From the NCBI GenBank assembly GCA_029964075.1, contig CM057144.1, forward strand, positions 10,067,281-10,131,280: a stretch of DNA of 64,000 bases, given 5' to 3'. The DNA comes from Patiria pectinifera. Lineage: Eukaryota; Echinodermata; Asteroidea; Valvatida; Asterinidae. Both the position numbers and the translations under genes were made by a program. The notes under the pieces are model-generated. The model had not been told where the DNA came from. It saw nothing but the letters and a program-made list of their open reading frames with translations, and ran no database searches. Positions 13,601 through 28,600 of the stretch are shown in pieces (the first letter of the stretch is position 1; each line of letters begins with the position of its first letter).

Positions 13601-16600
13601 TATGACCTTTACTGAGGTCACCTCAAGCTCTGGCGGGGTTCTAGAACCAATATTTTTTTTGGGGGGGGGGGGCTAGCACGGTGGATCCAGAATTTTTTCA
13701 GGGAGGCGTGCTGAAATGTTGACCGGTTATTTTTTCCAGACACTTAGGCCTCCGAAAATCAATAGGTGGAGGGGGGGGGGGGGGGGGCCCATGCCATATT
13801 TTCAATGGGGAGCGCCAATAAAATCCTGAAATCACTCACACTATATTAACTCATGCACCATTGTCACGGCTATTTCTTCTTTAGGGGGAGACCGTTCGCA
13901 TGTACATCACAATCCTTCTTTTTGCTAATGCAATTGTTTTTTTTACGGAATTTATTTTGGGGGGGCTAGACAAAATGTTGGGGGGCTACAGCCCCCCCTA
14001 GCCGCCCCCGTAGAACCGCCCCTGCTCAAGCTCCACTCTGAAGGATATTTTTTAGAGTTTAAGGGGATCAAAGAGTCATCTGCAACAAAAAAAAAGTAGG
14101 GGGAAAAACAAAAAAACCTGTGTCGCCGCACCACTTTTGGGGCAAGCTCCATACCAGAAACCGGAGACTTTTTTTGGCCTAAGGCATCCTTCTGGATTAA
14201 TGGAAATAAATAGTTGCTCAGCTGATAGCTAAGCTCGCTGTCACTTCTATCATGGGGCCCCTGTCAAGGGATCCTCATGAGTATACAGTGATCATGTGCC
14301 CAGATTCGTCTACAAGCCGAGTACTGTCGAGCCTCAATTAACTTAAAGTGGTACATTTTTTAAGTGGTAACCTCTTTCACCCGTATTTGTATTTTTCAGG
14401 TGCAAATCAAGAGGGGAGGTTTTGGGGGTCGGATAGGCCCCCCCCCCCCCCCCCCCCCCCTTTGCTCTTACACCAACAAAATAATAAGGGCAATTCCACG
14501 GTAACGGAAGGACGTTTTCACTCATTAAACAAAATTTCAAATGTGTGTATCACAGACACTGTTCATAGTTACAGCAAACAAATGTCACAATTGTATTGCT
14601 ATAATGCTACTTTCATTTTCCACACTTTTGGGGGGCATGAATGCCTCCCGTTTATGAATTATGAATATTAATGAGGTCGGTAACGGAAGGACGGTAAAAC
14701 GGACAAGGGTTTTCCAACTTACTCGCGTTTTGGAAAAACCCTGTGAATTTTACGGGGCAATTATATTTTAAAGGTAGGAAATGGAATCCCTGAAGCTTTA
14801 TCTATACTATACCGCCTTTCATTTGACTTTAAGTGTTTCGGTTATATAATTACAACGTTTTAAGCAGATTATAATTTGGTAACGGAAGGACGGTAACGGA
14901 AGGACAAAAGGTTTACTCAATTATAGCATGAACAAAATGTGAATTTACACTAATTATACAAGTGAAACAAATTGCTTAAATGTGTAACTGAATGTGAAAT
15001 CAACAATATGCAGACCTGGCATAAATAATTATACCTAAGAAACTATTGAGATAAAGATAGAAGCCTGCTAATTAATGATAACAAAAGAAAAACGAAAACA
15101 ACCCAAAACACATAATTCACGAACACAGGACTACTACAGAAATAGACTTCAAACCCATCACCTCAATCCTTAAAAGTTTAAATACACAGTATTTGAACTC
15201 TTGAGTATATTGGTTACATGTTCACCAACAACTTTTAATAATAATACCGGTAGGTTCAAAGGTTTACCTAAAGGGTAGGGGGGGCGACCAGCCTACATGT
15301 ACATTTAAGGTCAAAACATCTACCGGTAGAACTGATGGCTTCAGTTAGGTGTTGCTTTTAATTGAACTCTAAAATCAATGTTTGAAATCAAATTACAATG
15401 ATTTAGAGTAGTAACAATTAATTTATAAACATCCAAACTGAAGTTGTTAACTTGGGCATAATTTGTCAAAGACTGTACCTCACATGTCTTACACATGTAA
15501 ATTGAATGAAAGTGCCCCAAAGTACCGGTACTTTCTGCCATCTCATTTTTGACTTAATTTGCTTCTGGAATGGCTTCACAGAATTCGTCTTTTTCTCTAT
15601 TGTCCATGAATGCTGATGGCAGCAACTTTATGATTTCATTTTCTGCAACAACTCCATACATGTACAAGTACTGGTACATCGGCATATATGTACATGTACA
15701 TTGTACATGTTGTACATGCCTGTGCCTTCAAATTGTAATAAACACCTTGCCCTGCTTATCCCGCTTTTGTGAAGGTGGGTCACATGAACGTCCTTTCAAT
15801 GCTCATTATACATGCATGTATTTGCAGTGATTTTCATTTTTCAAACATGAGCGCAAATGTCGTAACATTTGATAAAAATACGATTTGTCCTTCCGTTACC
15901 GTCCTTCCGTTACCAATTTGGTAACGGAAGGACGTGATTTAATTAATTGTAATTAAAAAACGAGAAGTACAGCAGTGTCAGTTATAATGTCAAATTGAAG
16001 GCCTACCTAAACTTGCTTTGCACAATAACTTTCAATGCATTCATGCTGCAAGTTTTAAAAATAAATTAAAAATATGTATTTTTTCGGTAACGGAAGGACA
16101 TTTTCGAAGGCTGAAATATTAGAAGTCACTGAAGTGAAACAAATTACGCAAAATGTTAAAAACAAGTTTTATTCGGTTTTTCAAGACCAATACTTTCTCA
16201 TGACAGAAACTGATGGCTTTAGTACATATTTTTGTGTGTCTATCGGTAGAATACTTTCATATCACTATTAATCACATTTTTAGGATTAAAACAGGATTAT
16301 TACATAATCCTGTTTTTTGGTACCGAAATGTATAAAAAATTGAATTCCGACTTCAAATCTTGAAAATATAGACTTTTAGCTTTCATTTGATGCCAAATTT
16401 GTTTAAGTCACATGTATTTGAATTTTTTGGTGTCATGTCCACTTTGGTGTGGAATTGCCCATAACAATAATTGCATCAGTGACAATGTTCTGCTTATGCT
16501 CAGTAGGCTGGTTCCGAATAGTCCACTAGACTAGTCCAGGCCTTCATTTTTAAGGAGCGCGAGCGTGATCGCGCTCCTTCGCGCTCCTTAACACGGTTTC

Positions 16601-19600
16601 TGGCGCGCGAATAATAGCGCTCCTGGGTAAATTTGTAAGCTTATTAATTGTCGACTCCAGTTTTTGTCTACATATAAACCAACAGTAAAATCTTGTCAAT
16701 CCAAATTTTATATACTTGATTTCTTAACTTGTCATCCCGATGTTTGAACGATTTTGTTGCAAAAAAAATCAACAAAAGTAAGTCGAATACTGCCTACGTG
16801 TGTTTTATAGCTCCATGGTAAAATCCACCCATAATCATCGCAAGGATTTTGTAAACATCGCTGTTACTCGAGCCATCCCATACATCATGTACATATGGAC
16901 ACATTAGCCATTTTCTTTTCATCAACGACATGTAGCACGTTCCATTATGATCAAGGGTACTGGCAGGATCGTCATTCAGACGTGCACCGCCATTAAGTGA
17001 ATAAAATGAAATAATAATTTCGGTTGAGATCAGTTTATAAATTAGTTTATGCATTTTTATAATGTAAAACTAAATATATAAACGTCCGATGAAGTGAAAA
17101 CTCAAAACAATTATGAAATGGATGGGCTGAGCAATTAAAACCACCTACTTTGTAATACCAACACCCCTATTTTTCGATAAAATGGACGTGGCCCAAGCAC
17201 ACGTGTTGAGTGTGGTGCCGGGCGATCGCGACGGTTTCCCGTCCCGATCCCACGCATAACACGTAGGCCTACATAGTATGTACAGTACTTGTGCACGATC
17301 TAATACTGTGCAGCCAGGCCTATGTGAAATTACACCGTTTTTCTGGAAGTTGTGATATTCCAAAGGGAGCCAGAGTTTTTGAACGGCATTTTGAATGATC
17401 TCCGGTACATCTACAAGAAACTAGCGTTCATTTTTGACAAGTTTGGGTTGGAAATACCTTACGAAAGGTTGAGCTCATTTGTCCCACAACGATAGAGTGC
17501 AGAGCGATTTTCCGTGTGTCGACTACCGGGCTATGCCCGCAAGCGCGGCCGGTCAACTGGCCACCCATGCACATTGTTTGTGCGTAGTACCATTCGACAT
17601 TTTGTAATGGCGTTTAATACTTGTACATTTCTGTGACCTTACTTTCGATCCTTTTATTTTTTGTGCCCAAAACCAAATATTCATATAATTATTTTCCTTT
17701 TCTATTTTACTAATTTTGAGGATTTATGTGACAAAAAAAGTATTTCTTTGACAGATGTATGATGACCATACTTAAATTAATTGGATTTTTTTTTTTGGGG
17801 GGGGGGAGGGGGCTCTATTCATCAATTTTGATATAAATTTAGAACCCCTCAAAAACATGGTTACACCACATGATACATATGCAAATTTAAACAAAAACAG
17901 GTTTTTAGTAAAGTTAGTAAACCAAAACAAACTATTTGATAAAAAAAATCAATAAATAAAAACTGAAATAAACAGTAAATAAGACAAAAAATAAAAATAA
18001 AATAAAGTGAATATAATAAAAACGAAGTAAAATAGAACAAAAAAGAAACACTAAAGAACCACAAGTCAAATCCAATTTGTTTTTCATTTTTATTTCCAAT
18101 TCCACATCAGGATGATTCACAAACAAGTAAAACTTAAACCTATTAAATTGACATGAATTAAGCACTCAATTTGTAGTGAACAGTCGCATCTGTTTCTCAG
18201 TTCTGATGCAAGTGTGTGTGCATGATATGAAAGACTTCAGGAAATGATTTGGATTCATTTTTTACTTTGAGCACAAAACATGCAAATCGAGCTCCTCGGA
18301 CTTCCCAGGAGAGCAATTTTGGGTGCTCAAATTGAGCTCCTCGGATTTCCAAGGAGAGCGATTAACTGAGCTCCACGAATTTCTAAAAATGAAGGCCTGT
18401 AGTCCAACTATAGTCAACTAGCAAGGGTTAACCATAGTTCCCTCTGATATCTGTGCATTGTGTTGCTGACTTTTTTCTTTTTGTATCTTTATCCGGACAG
18501 CATCAACCACCAAAAAACCGGTGGTAAATGCCAGATAAGTCTGAGCCAGAACAACCCTGACAGTTTCCGAATGGCCATCCCAGCTGAACTGAAGGAACCT
18601 ATGTCCATCAGATACACGTACAGTGTGGAATTCGTGGTGAGTTGGAAGACTAGGAAACGATAGGTCTCGTTCAAGTAATGTCATTTCCTACAGATCATCC
18701 ACCTGGATCAGCATTTTGAGTGTCAACTTGCATAGCGCACATTGGCTGCGTCGTATTTTGAACACATTTCGAGCAGCAAGCGCACATGTTTGGAACATTT
18801 TCAACACTGCGCAATGCATGCTTGATTGCGTAAAATACACAGTGGCAGTTCTACAGAGATGGCCGTCATCGAGCGAGCCCTATAGACACTATTGGAAGAC
18901 TATGAAACAAGAATGTGGGTCATTCTACAAATTCGTAGGCATGTACGACTAGTCTGCTTGTCCCCAATGCTATAAAGCATAGGAAGTGGCGACCATCAAT
19001 TTTTGAATATTTACTGTACTATTTGGTTTGGTACATAGATTTGCTTATTTAGCAGCATTAACTGGTGAGCTAATGTATATAGTAATGTTTTTTGGTGGTG
19101 TTCTTTCCCACAGCTCAATGAGGACTTACGATGGCAGTCTCGATGGGAATATGTCTTGGGATCCATGGGCAAACCACACAACAAAATCTTCTACTTGAGG
19201 TATGCAGTCAAGTAACAAAAAAACCTGGGGAAAAACATTAAGATAAACACGAACAAAAAAAATTGACTGTAGAGGGATATTAACCTGCGACTTCAAAAAT
19301 ACTGTACTATTGTGTGAAATTTGGATTCTATGAAATACAGATAGACTCATTGTTTGTATTATTTGAATCATATCACTTTCTTGGTGAATCTGATTGGTTA
19401 ACATAAATATCGCGTCTGGTGAAATCGGAGTGCTGCCCGCACACCTTTCTGGTGACATCGGATCCAGTGAAATCCGCTGTGAAAATATCCAGCATGTTTG
19501 GTTTCATCCTGTGCGTCACCCAGTATACGGTCAGATCGGTCCAAGCTTTCAGAGCACACCTCTCCAATCTGTACGTCTGATGGACCGATGATCCAGTGAA

Positions 19601-22600
19601 TCGGTAGAATCAGAAAGGTGTGCAGCGAGGGGCTTTAGGAGTCCAGGTTTCATATTACGCCAGATCGCTTACAACTGAGCTATCCCGCCCTGTGTTCCTA
19701 ATCCTCCCAATTTGTCAATGTCCTTGTTCGCTGGTCGCCAGCCACAGCAAACGCTTGCCAGGGCACCACAAGGGGTGAAGTTTGAGGCTCTATTACGGGT
19801 CAAGTTCTGAAAGCCCAAACACAAGTCAATCACAAGCCGATCCTGCAACTCAATCACTAGTTATCCATTCAGATTCACAATCATTGTCAGGTAACAATCG
19901 TCATTCATTCCCTGAGGCATCAGAAATCCCCAGCAAAATGCCTGAAGCTGAATGCAGCTTGATTTTCCATCTTACTTGGGTAGTTGTGTCCCTTCAGTCA
20001 AATGTGGCGATCTGTACAGGCTTTGAACGCACTGCAAACTAGAAACCCTCAGGATGTGAACAAAGCACATTGTTTTCCAATAGTTTATAGAAATTCCGCA
20101 AAATATTCCATGGAATTTAAATCTGCCCTGTTCTTCTTGGAAATCTAGTTGCTTCATTTGACACATAACCCAAGAGGTAATCTATATGTATGCTTCTGTG
20201 TTTGATTTAATATTTGTTCCTGTTCCACCCCTGCCCCCAGTACCATCAATTCTCTTGTCATTGTTGGGTTCTTGTTATTGATCGTGGGGCGAATCCTGCA
20301 TCACAATGTCTACCCAGGTGAAGATAGTGTAAAGAAAGCTGGAAGTGAACGTGCACGTGTAAGTACAGTGTTTTTTCCTGTTTACCCTATAACCATACCT
20401 GATCCCATAGATGGTTTTCTGGGTAGTATTTTACAGGATTTTGTGGAAGGTATTAAAACCTGCACCCAATTTCATGAAGCGCTGCGATGCGTCGCAACTC
20501 GAGTTACGACGTGTAACACATCGCAACTCGCAAAGTGTCGTATCGTCATCAAGGTTTCACTCGCATACTGGAGAACACTTTGCACACAGGCATTGTAGGC
20601 ATTTCTCTGACATGTAGAGAGATCCCTTGTTGGTCACAACTGGTAGCAGATCGTGAAATTTATGAAACGGATTCACAACAGCCATAACAAAACCACTGGG
20701 TCGTTGCAGTGTGTGTGAACCAGTAATCATGGTTGCACCAAGCTGAACTCTGAAGTAACATCGTGACTTTTTCAGTGAATTACTTTACATGGGGCTGGAT
20801 GCCTCTAGAAAGTTCATGCACAAAAAAAGATAACGCTGGTTTTCTACACAGCCATGACAGCGGAAGATTTTGAAGGAAGGACTCACGTTGGTTCCCTGCG
20901 CGAAGTTTTTGCATTTTTATTATGTGTTGGCTTCAGCACCATTTTAGGAATTTGTAGATCAGACATGCGGTATGGGCTCCGTGCACAAGTACCCCCCTCA
21001 ACGGTAAGAAAGAGAGGGTCCCAGGAAGACCACCAGGAGAGACATTCGAACGCCTTGCCAACAACGCCTGCCACATACTTACAGTAATTAAACTCTTCAG
21101 TATTAGAAATTGAAAATGTACTAGAAATTGAAAATTTTCTCACTTACAGAAATATTTGAATTTTTTTTGTAGGATTTTCGTTGGAAGCTGTTACATGGCG
21201 ATATCCTCCGACCTCCACGCGGCAGCATGCTCCTGTCAGCGTTGCTGGGATCCGGAATGCAAATCGTCCTTGTGGCTTTCATCACTTTGGGTAAGCAGCA
21301 TAGACCATGCCACACTTGTTTAACAAAATAGCATGTTGTAGTCACGTGACGGTGACCTCCATTCAGAATTTACTCTGCTCTTCACTTCTATATTGGAAAA
21401 TGTTGACATGACATTACATGGATAAAAACATGAGGAAGACGCTTGGGTGGCTGTTTTGCCTGTCAGCAACTGACATAGTCCATACACAAGGAAAAGAAAG
21501 TGTTGGCATGAAACATTCAAATGTAATTTTGTTACAGCTCTGATCCACAAACCCATCCCAGCTTTCAACTGCACAATAATATGAGTGATCATGTAACAGT
21601 GTATCAACAAGCCCATTTGGTCTTCAAGAATTGCACATATTTTTAGCTTCACAGTCGAGATGCTACATGTATTACCCTACAGCTATTCAACTGTCCTTCC
21701 AAATGCATTTGGAAGCTGCATAGAAAAACTCATTATAAGCCCCAAATTCCAAATTACGTGCGTCAAAAGAAACTGCAATTCTGCTGAGTCCTGTGCTAGA
21801 GGAATAATACGGTTTTGTGTGAAATTTTGCCTTTTCTCATAAAACATTAACTTGTGTGTGGTTAACCTCTTGGTGGTACACTGCACTATGACTCACTCCT
21901 GTCCAGTGTGATGTTGGCTGAACGATAATCTTTATTTCTTCTGCTTTTCCTTTCTATACTGGTAAGTTTTGGCATCTGTGGGGCTTCTATCACCGGCCAG
22001 ACGAGGGGCTCTCATGGCGTGCATCATCATGCTGTTTATCTGTCTTGGATTGCTGGCTGGTTACATCTCCACTCGAATGTACAAGGGTGAGACTGATTGG
22101 CTTATGAGAGTTGGATGGCTCATGGTTGCACTCACTCTTCAATTTGAACAGACTTGTATTCGAGTCACCAAACATTAAGTCCGAGTCCGAGTCACCTCTC
22201 CAAGTCCGAGTCTAAGTCCCAAGTCATGCAGGTCGAGTCTGAGTCTGAGTAACAAAGGTCAAGTCTGATTCCGAGTCACAAGTCATTTGCGAGTCGTCCG
22301 AGTCACAGAAAATGGGACTCAATTTACACAATATCAAGTGTGGACGCTGGGGTACATGTTTCTAATAAATTGATTTCCCAAGTCAATATATCAGAAACAA
22401 GCTAGCCGCATGCGCAGTGCATGTAAAGTACTTACATGCATTTCTTCTGCACTGCACTGACTGTATTGCTTGCTCAAGAAAGGATCATCTTCAAAATAAT
22501 TTGTAATTAAACTAAATTGAAAAAATAAGCGATTTGTGGTAATTTTGGTCGAGTTCCGAGTCACGCAGTCCGAGTCTGCTGGGTCGAGTGTGACTCATTT

Positions 22601-25600
22601 GTCATCGTGACTTCGAGTCATCAAAAATGGGACTCGAGTTGGAATGGAGTCTGAGTCCGGGTCATGAGTCATACATCTCTGATTCTGAGTCAATTTAAAG
22701 GTTTGGTGAATTGGACTGATGTTAGGAAAGCCTTAGACGTAAGACGTAGACTCAAACCTGTGACTGCCTTAATGACAACAGACCATGGTAAAGTAAACCA
22801 TGACCACAGAGACCATGGCAACATAGACCGTGGCAACATCGGCCATTACAACAGATACTATGACAGCAGAAACCATGACAAAAGAAACTTGGGCAACAGG
22901 GCGAAAGCAGCAGAGATTATGACAACAGAAACCATGGCCAAAAAAACCCTTGACAACAGAGATCTAAGCAACAGAGACTATGACATCAAAGAACATGGCA
23001 ACAAAGACTATATGCCAACAAAGACTATGCTTTCGCCTCTGTTGCCCAAGTTTCTTTTGTCATGGTTTCTGTTGTCATAGTATCATAGACTATGATAACA
23101 GATAACATGACAACAGAAACTGTGGCAAAAGAAACCAAGGCAACAGAGACCATGGCAACAGAGACAGTGACAACAGAGACCATGGCAACACAGACCATGA
23201 CAACACAGACCATGGTAACAGAACATGTTGTATGTGCACTTTGCAAAGCCAGTGGCCTACATTTACAAATCTTTCATCACAGCATTCGGAGGTGAGAAGT
23301 GGAAGACCAACCTCTTGCTGACTGGTCTGTTGGTTCCCAGCATCATCGTCGCCATCGTTCTAATCTTAAATGTCCTGCTGTGGACCTGGCAAAGTTCTGC
23401 CGCCATCCCTACATCCACTCTCTTAACGCTACTTGCCTTGTGGTTTGGCATCCAGTTGCCTCTTGTTTACATCGGGGGATTCATTGCCTTTATAAGAAAG
23501 GTAACTCGTCCAAATTGTCCGTTTGAGCAAGCGCGGTTATATTGACAGTTTTACCATTGCTGCATCTTTGTTTTCCAGACTCGTGTGTTAAAATTTATCC
23601 CTATGTACATCTATCATCAATTTTAGGTCCAACAAAAAGATTAGACTGGAGCAATGCCTTTGTGTAGTGGACCCCATGTTGTCAGTAGTTGTGTTGAGGG
23701 TGCTAGTCAGAAGCCATGAAATCCTCATAAGTGGGTGGTCTAGAAATCATGTCCAAAATCACTGTGCCAGCAGAGTATGAGCATTGTTGTACACCCCAGC
23801 ATAAGTGCTCTGAGAAAACGTGTAAAGACTAAATTTAATAATACAAATATTAGCAAAGACTTCTTCAGAGGTTTTTACATCTGAAGAAGTCTTAATTTGC
23901 TAAGGACGAAATATATCAGGCTACTCTAATGGACTAATTGGTATATATCAGGTCAATCCAGTCAGTGAGCAGTTTGCAGCAGTTTTATTCATTTTTTAGT
24001 TCTAAATTTGTCAGTACACTATTTTGAAATTCAATGTACTCAGTTCTCGGTAGAACCACATGTTAAGCACCTCTCGTGTATTTTTCCCTTTGTATTCCCT
24101 GTTAGCCGATTGAGTTCCCGGTACCCACCAATCTGACCCAACGCCGGATCCCTAGGCAGCCTTGTATCAAACACCCTGTGCTTGCTGCTGTTGTCAGCGG
24201 GGGGCTTCCCTTCAGTTGTATCTTCATCCAGCTTTTCTTCATCTTGAATAGCATCTGGTGAGTTTATTTTTATTTTAATATTATTTCTGTCTGGTAATGA
24301 AACCAAGGATTCCTCAAAAGTACCCTAAGTACTGTAGCTCGATAGCTTGAAGAAACCTGTAGAGAGAAGACATTGAGAAGAAATTACAGTTTTAGAGGTG
24401 GTAGGAAAAGCCCTGAGGATTATTCTGGGTCACAGTGGTAGAAGGCGAGGAAAGTACCGCTAGGCCAACCCGCTAGGGTAGGGATTGGCATTTCTACCTG
24501 TTGACCTGTCATTAAGAGGTGTCAGTGGCATAGCAAGGTCATTTTTATTTGGGGGGGGGGGCTGGGGAGATAAAAAAATTGTGAAAAGGGCACTCGCACA
24601 TCCATGCTGACATGTAGGTAGCGTTTTTTTTCTCTGGTTACTTGGCCACTGTAAAACAAAAAAAGTGGGAAGGGGGTATCGTCTTTCCTATGTTAGCGCT
24701 GTTCAAACCGGACGATCGTGGACACTATCAGACAATAGGTGGCGCTTTTCAGGGTGGCACAATTGTATGGTCGTGCGAAATTCCAAAAAGGGCACTCTTA
24801 AAAGGCCCCTGGTAACAAAAAGGGCACTTGTTTTTAGAAAAAGGGTATTTGTAAAAAAAATACAAAGGGCAGTTTTTAAAAAAATATTGGGGGAGGGGAG
24901 AGTAAATACCCCCTTACGACCCTGCTGGCTATGCCACTGGATGTTACTGAAGAGGTTTCACATGCAAACTGGTGCTGCTTGTTTTATGTTCTTTCCCTAA
25001 TACATTTGTAAGCAGTAAGTCAAGTCAGAGCGGCAAAACACGTTAACAATTCAAGTTATTCTTTGAACTCCTTAGCCATTCTGAGGCAAAGGAATAAGGT
25101 TGTGCACTCTGGGGCCAGCTCTACTAGGATCGCCTTGTCTTGGTGTTTGTGTCGCCTAAATGAGCTTTTGAGAGACACTTACCAGTTCTAAATTCTGTAT
25201 GACCATAGACCCGTAGCCCCGTATGAAAGTTTTGGTCCATTTTTTGAAAATAAAAATGTATAACTTCTGCATGCTTTAATGGATTTTGATGACACCTACA
25301 TGCAGTACGTGACCCGTGGGTGGGAAGACACAATTCTTCATCGGATTACTGAGGTTAAAGGTCATGTAGGGTCACTAGAGGCCATGGTTAAATATTCCTC
25401 AAATGTTTCTTTGTCTACAGAATTTGATGGATTTTAATGCAACTTGAATAGAGTGATCCTTGGGTGGGGGTTCATCACAACTCTTCCGAAATTGAAAGTC
25501 GAAGGTTATCTAGGGGTCATTCAAGGTGGTTGTTAAAATGCACAAATATACTCTTTTTTTCAGAACACAAAACATACAGAGATTGACCGCGGAAAAAGGC

Positions 25601-28600
25601 AACACATGCGGTCCGCAGATCACTTGTTTTTATTTAGTTTAAGATTTCAGCTTGGTAAATGTTCAGAAGACTTGTATGCCGTTTTCTCTTAAACATTAAA
25701 CGGTTCAAAGTCACAGCCTTACCTGCAATGTTAACGTTCCAGGATGCATCAGTTCTTCTACGGATTTGGCTTCACATTGTGCACAGCTGCAGTCATGGTC
25801 GTCGTCTGTTCCTTGATCACGATACTGTTCTGCTTTTTGCACCTTCAATCTGAGGTACAGTTTTTTGTTTTTCACCATGCCTTGAAGCTGTCTCCCACAA
25901 TTCCCAAATGTATTAACATAATTTACAGGCCTTATACAGTGAAACGCTGCTATAACGAACATCGCAGGATCCACAGAAATTGTTCGTAATATCGATCGCT
26001 TGGTATAACGATTTTATTAGCCGCCGGTGCTCCGGTACTCACTTTTCAATAAATAACGCCCTTCAGAACTTCACCCTGCACGTCCTGGTACTTATAATTA
26101 CTGAAAGACCACTTTGAACATGTGTTGACTATTGAATTATGTAATTACGCAGTTTAGACCTGCTAGCTGCAGCAATGGGTGGCTTTCCCCTACTATTCCT
26201 TGGGGAAATAATAGCCACTTGTTGCTCTTCTGATTACACTTTTCAACAACAATGTTCAGTACGTTTAAAAAAAAAATCAGGAGCCAAGCACCATGTTCGG
26301 TATAGCCAAATGTTTGGTATAGCGGTGTTCGGTATAGCGACATTCCACTGTAGTAATATGCCATGCACAGTATCTCTTAATTTGCATTTATCATTTTGAC
26401 ACCATTCTGCACAATTAAATAGTCAAACCAGCCTGACATTGGTATATCTGCATGTATCAGCAACCAGGCATGCTGGCCCCGATTTAATAACATTTGTACA
26501 ACACTTCAACAATTGTAACGTTCAAGGCTTAAGATGAGCAAGCTTTGGGCCTATGAGAGCATCCATTTTTTGAGTCGGCAGTTCGTTACAGAATTTGATA
26601 ATCATAAATAAATATTCATTTTTTACGGTTGTTGTGGCTTGTTTCTGCATGTTAATTATACTGTTAGAATCACATTCAAGCTCATTGCTGTGTTGATTGC
26701 CAGACACAAAAAAACACAAAAACCATTTATGGAAAAGTTGAAACTTATACCTGAACTTTGCAAGTCAACGCTCTTAGGCTAGCGGTAGCAATATTATGGT
26801 TAACTCTCTTAGAAATAACCATACAGTGGGCATCTTTGGATATAAAATACTAACCAAAATACAGGTATTAAAAAAATGTGTGTGTTCGTTACTGCTTGTA
26901 AGCGTGAAGTAATGTACTTTCTAGCCGAACACATGTTCCACTCCCTATTCAAATTACCCGCCCTGAATCACCGAACCGTGCATCATTTACATGCCAACGC
27001 TGAAGTAGATTTATTCTAATTCGTCCTGGTACTCAACCGAATTAATAAACAGTTTCCTTCATGCGATGTAACTCAGGCACCGACTCATTCCTTTTCAATC
27101 TAAAGTTGAAAGCTTCATCATTTTTACCTCGGCAGAACTATCACTGGTGGTGGCGCTCTTTCCTGTCGAGCGGCTTCACTGCCGTCTACGTCCTTATCTA
27201 CTGCGTGTATTACTTTGTGTCCAAGTTGACGATCCAGGGCACAGCCAGCACAGTCTTGTACTTTGGCTACACCTCCATCATGGTCCTCCTGTTCTTCTTG
27301 TTCACGGGTGAGTCCCAGCTGTGTTGTCTTTGCAGGACTGTAGAGGGCGCTGTTTACCTACCCAGGATAGACATGGGCGTTCAGCACTTATTTATTTATT
27401 TATTTATTTTGGGAACATCTAACAGTGCCAGAACAGGATATATAAGACTTGGTAGCAGATGGGGAAGGAAATTACAGTTTTAGTGGTGTGAGAAAAACCC
27501 CAGATTGATATTCTAGGGAAAACCCACGGAATAAGGCAGGGACTGAAACCCAATCCCAAATGGGGTCACAGCGGTGAAAAGTGAGGAAAGGACCGCTATG
27601 CCAACCTGAGCCCCTGATCCAACCTGAGTATCCAGACACTGATGGCATATGAACTGATACAAGCCCCTACTAGGAACCACTTCACAGTGTACCTGGCCCA
27701 TTTTTCTTGCATCTATACAGTGAGTAAAAGAAAACGAAACCCAAATTGTAAGTATTCTTTCAGCAAAACGAAAACATTTCTCATAGGGATGCATGTGAAT
27801 TGTTTGCGTTTTGCTGAAAGAACACTTATCTTTTTTTTTGTGATCCGTGGACGGAACTTTACAGAGCCTTAAAAATGGTGTTTGTGTTCAAAATTCAGTA
27901 ACTTGAAAAGTACATGGGTGATTTGAATGATTCTTGTACTAAAAGAAAGCTCATTGGTAGGGCTTTCATGTCCTAGAATTTGTAAGTGCTACAGGCAAAA
28001 CTTCATTCAAAAATTAGTCTTGTCATTTGGGATTAGTTTTTTTTTTTTACCCACCCTGTATTACAACCTAACCTTCAGAACTTGCAAATGTTATCATTAG
28101 ATTTTAAAAAAATCTCTCAAATTGCAAGAATCGGAAATTCAATCACTGGTGCAGTTTTCTGCAATCGTTGAATGCTTGTTTAAGCACAAACTTTCACAGT
28201 GTTATTTCTGTAATCCATTCTCACGTTTTGCAACACGCATTGGTATACACACCCTCACCCCACAGACACACAAAACAATCACCATTAAATCAATCCTATA
28301 ATAAGGAAAGTCTGTCACAAGCCAATATGGGGTCCGTGTGTGAACAAGAGAGGGCGCTTTGTTAGCACTTACGAGAGCCCCTTGGATGGGACACACTGCG
28401 TGTGCATACTGGTTCTCGCGTGTATAGCACAAAGTACGCACAACTCATTTTACAGTTGACTCTCGTAGTACAAACTCTGTTAATACAAAATTCTGGTTAT
28501 AACAAACATAAAGCTTTGGTCCCGACCGTGCATTTATGTGCACAATGAATGGGACTGATGTTCCTCTTAATACAAAATTCTGATATAACAAACAATTTGG

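Noticed and set aside
17861..18165. Phe/Tyr-rich minus-strand open frames resembling membrane segments
   Set aside because: Arise from an A-rich, low-complexity stretch of the plus strand; no start context or homology.
22664..23295. Open frames with repeated ETMATETVTTETM on the plus strand
   Set aside because: Product of the 15-bp minisatellite inside a TM9SF intron, with different frames open in turn and no homology.
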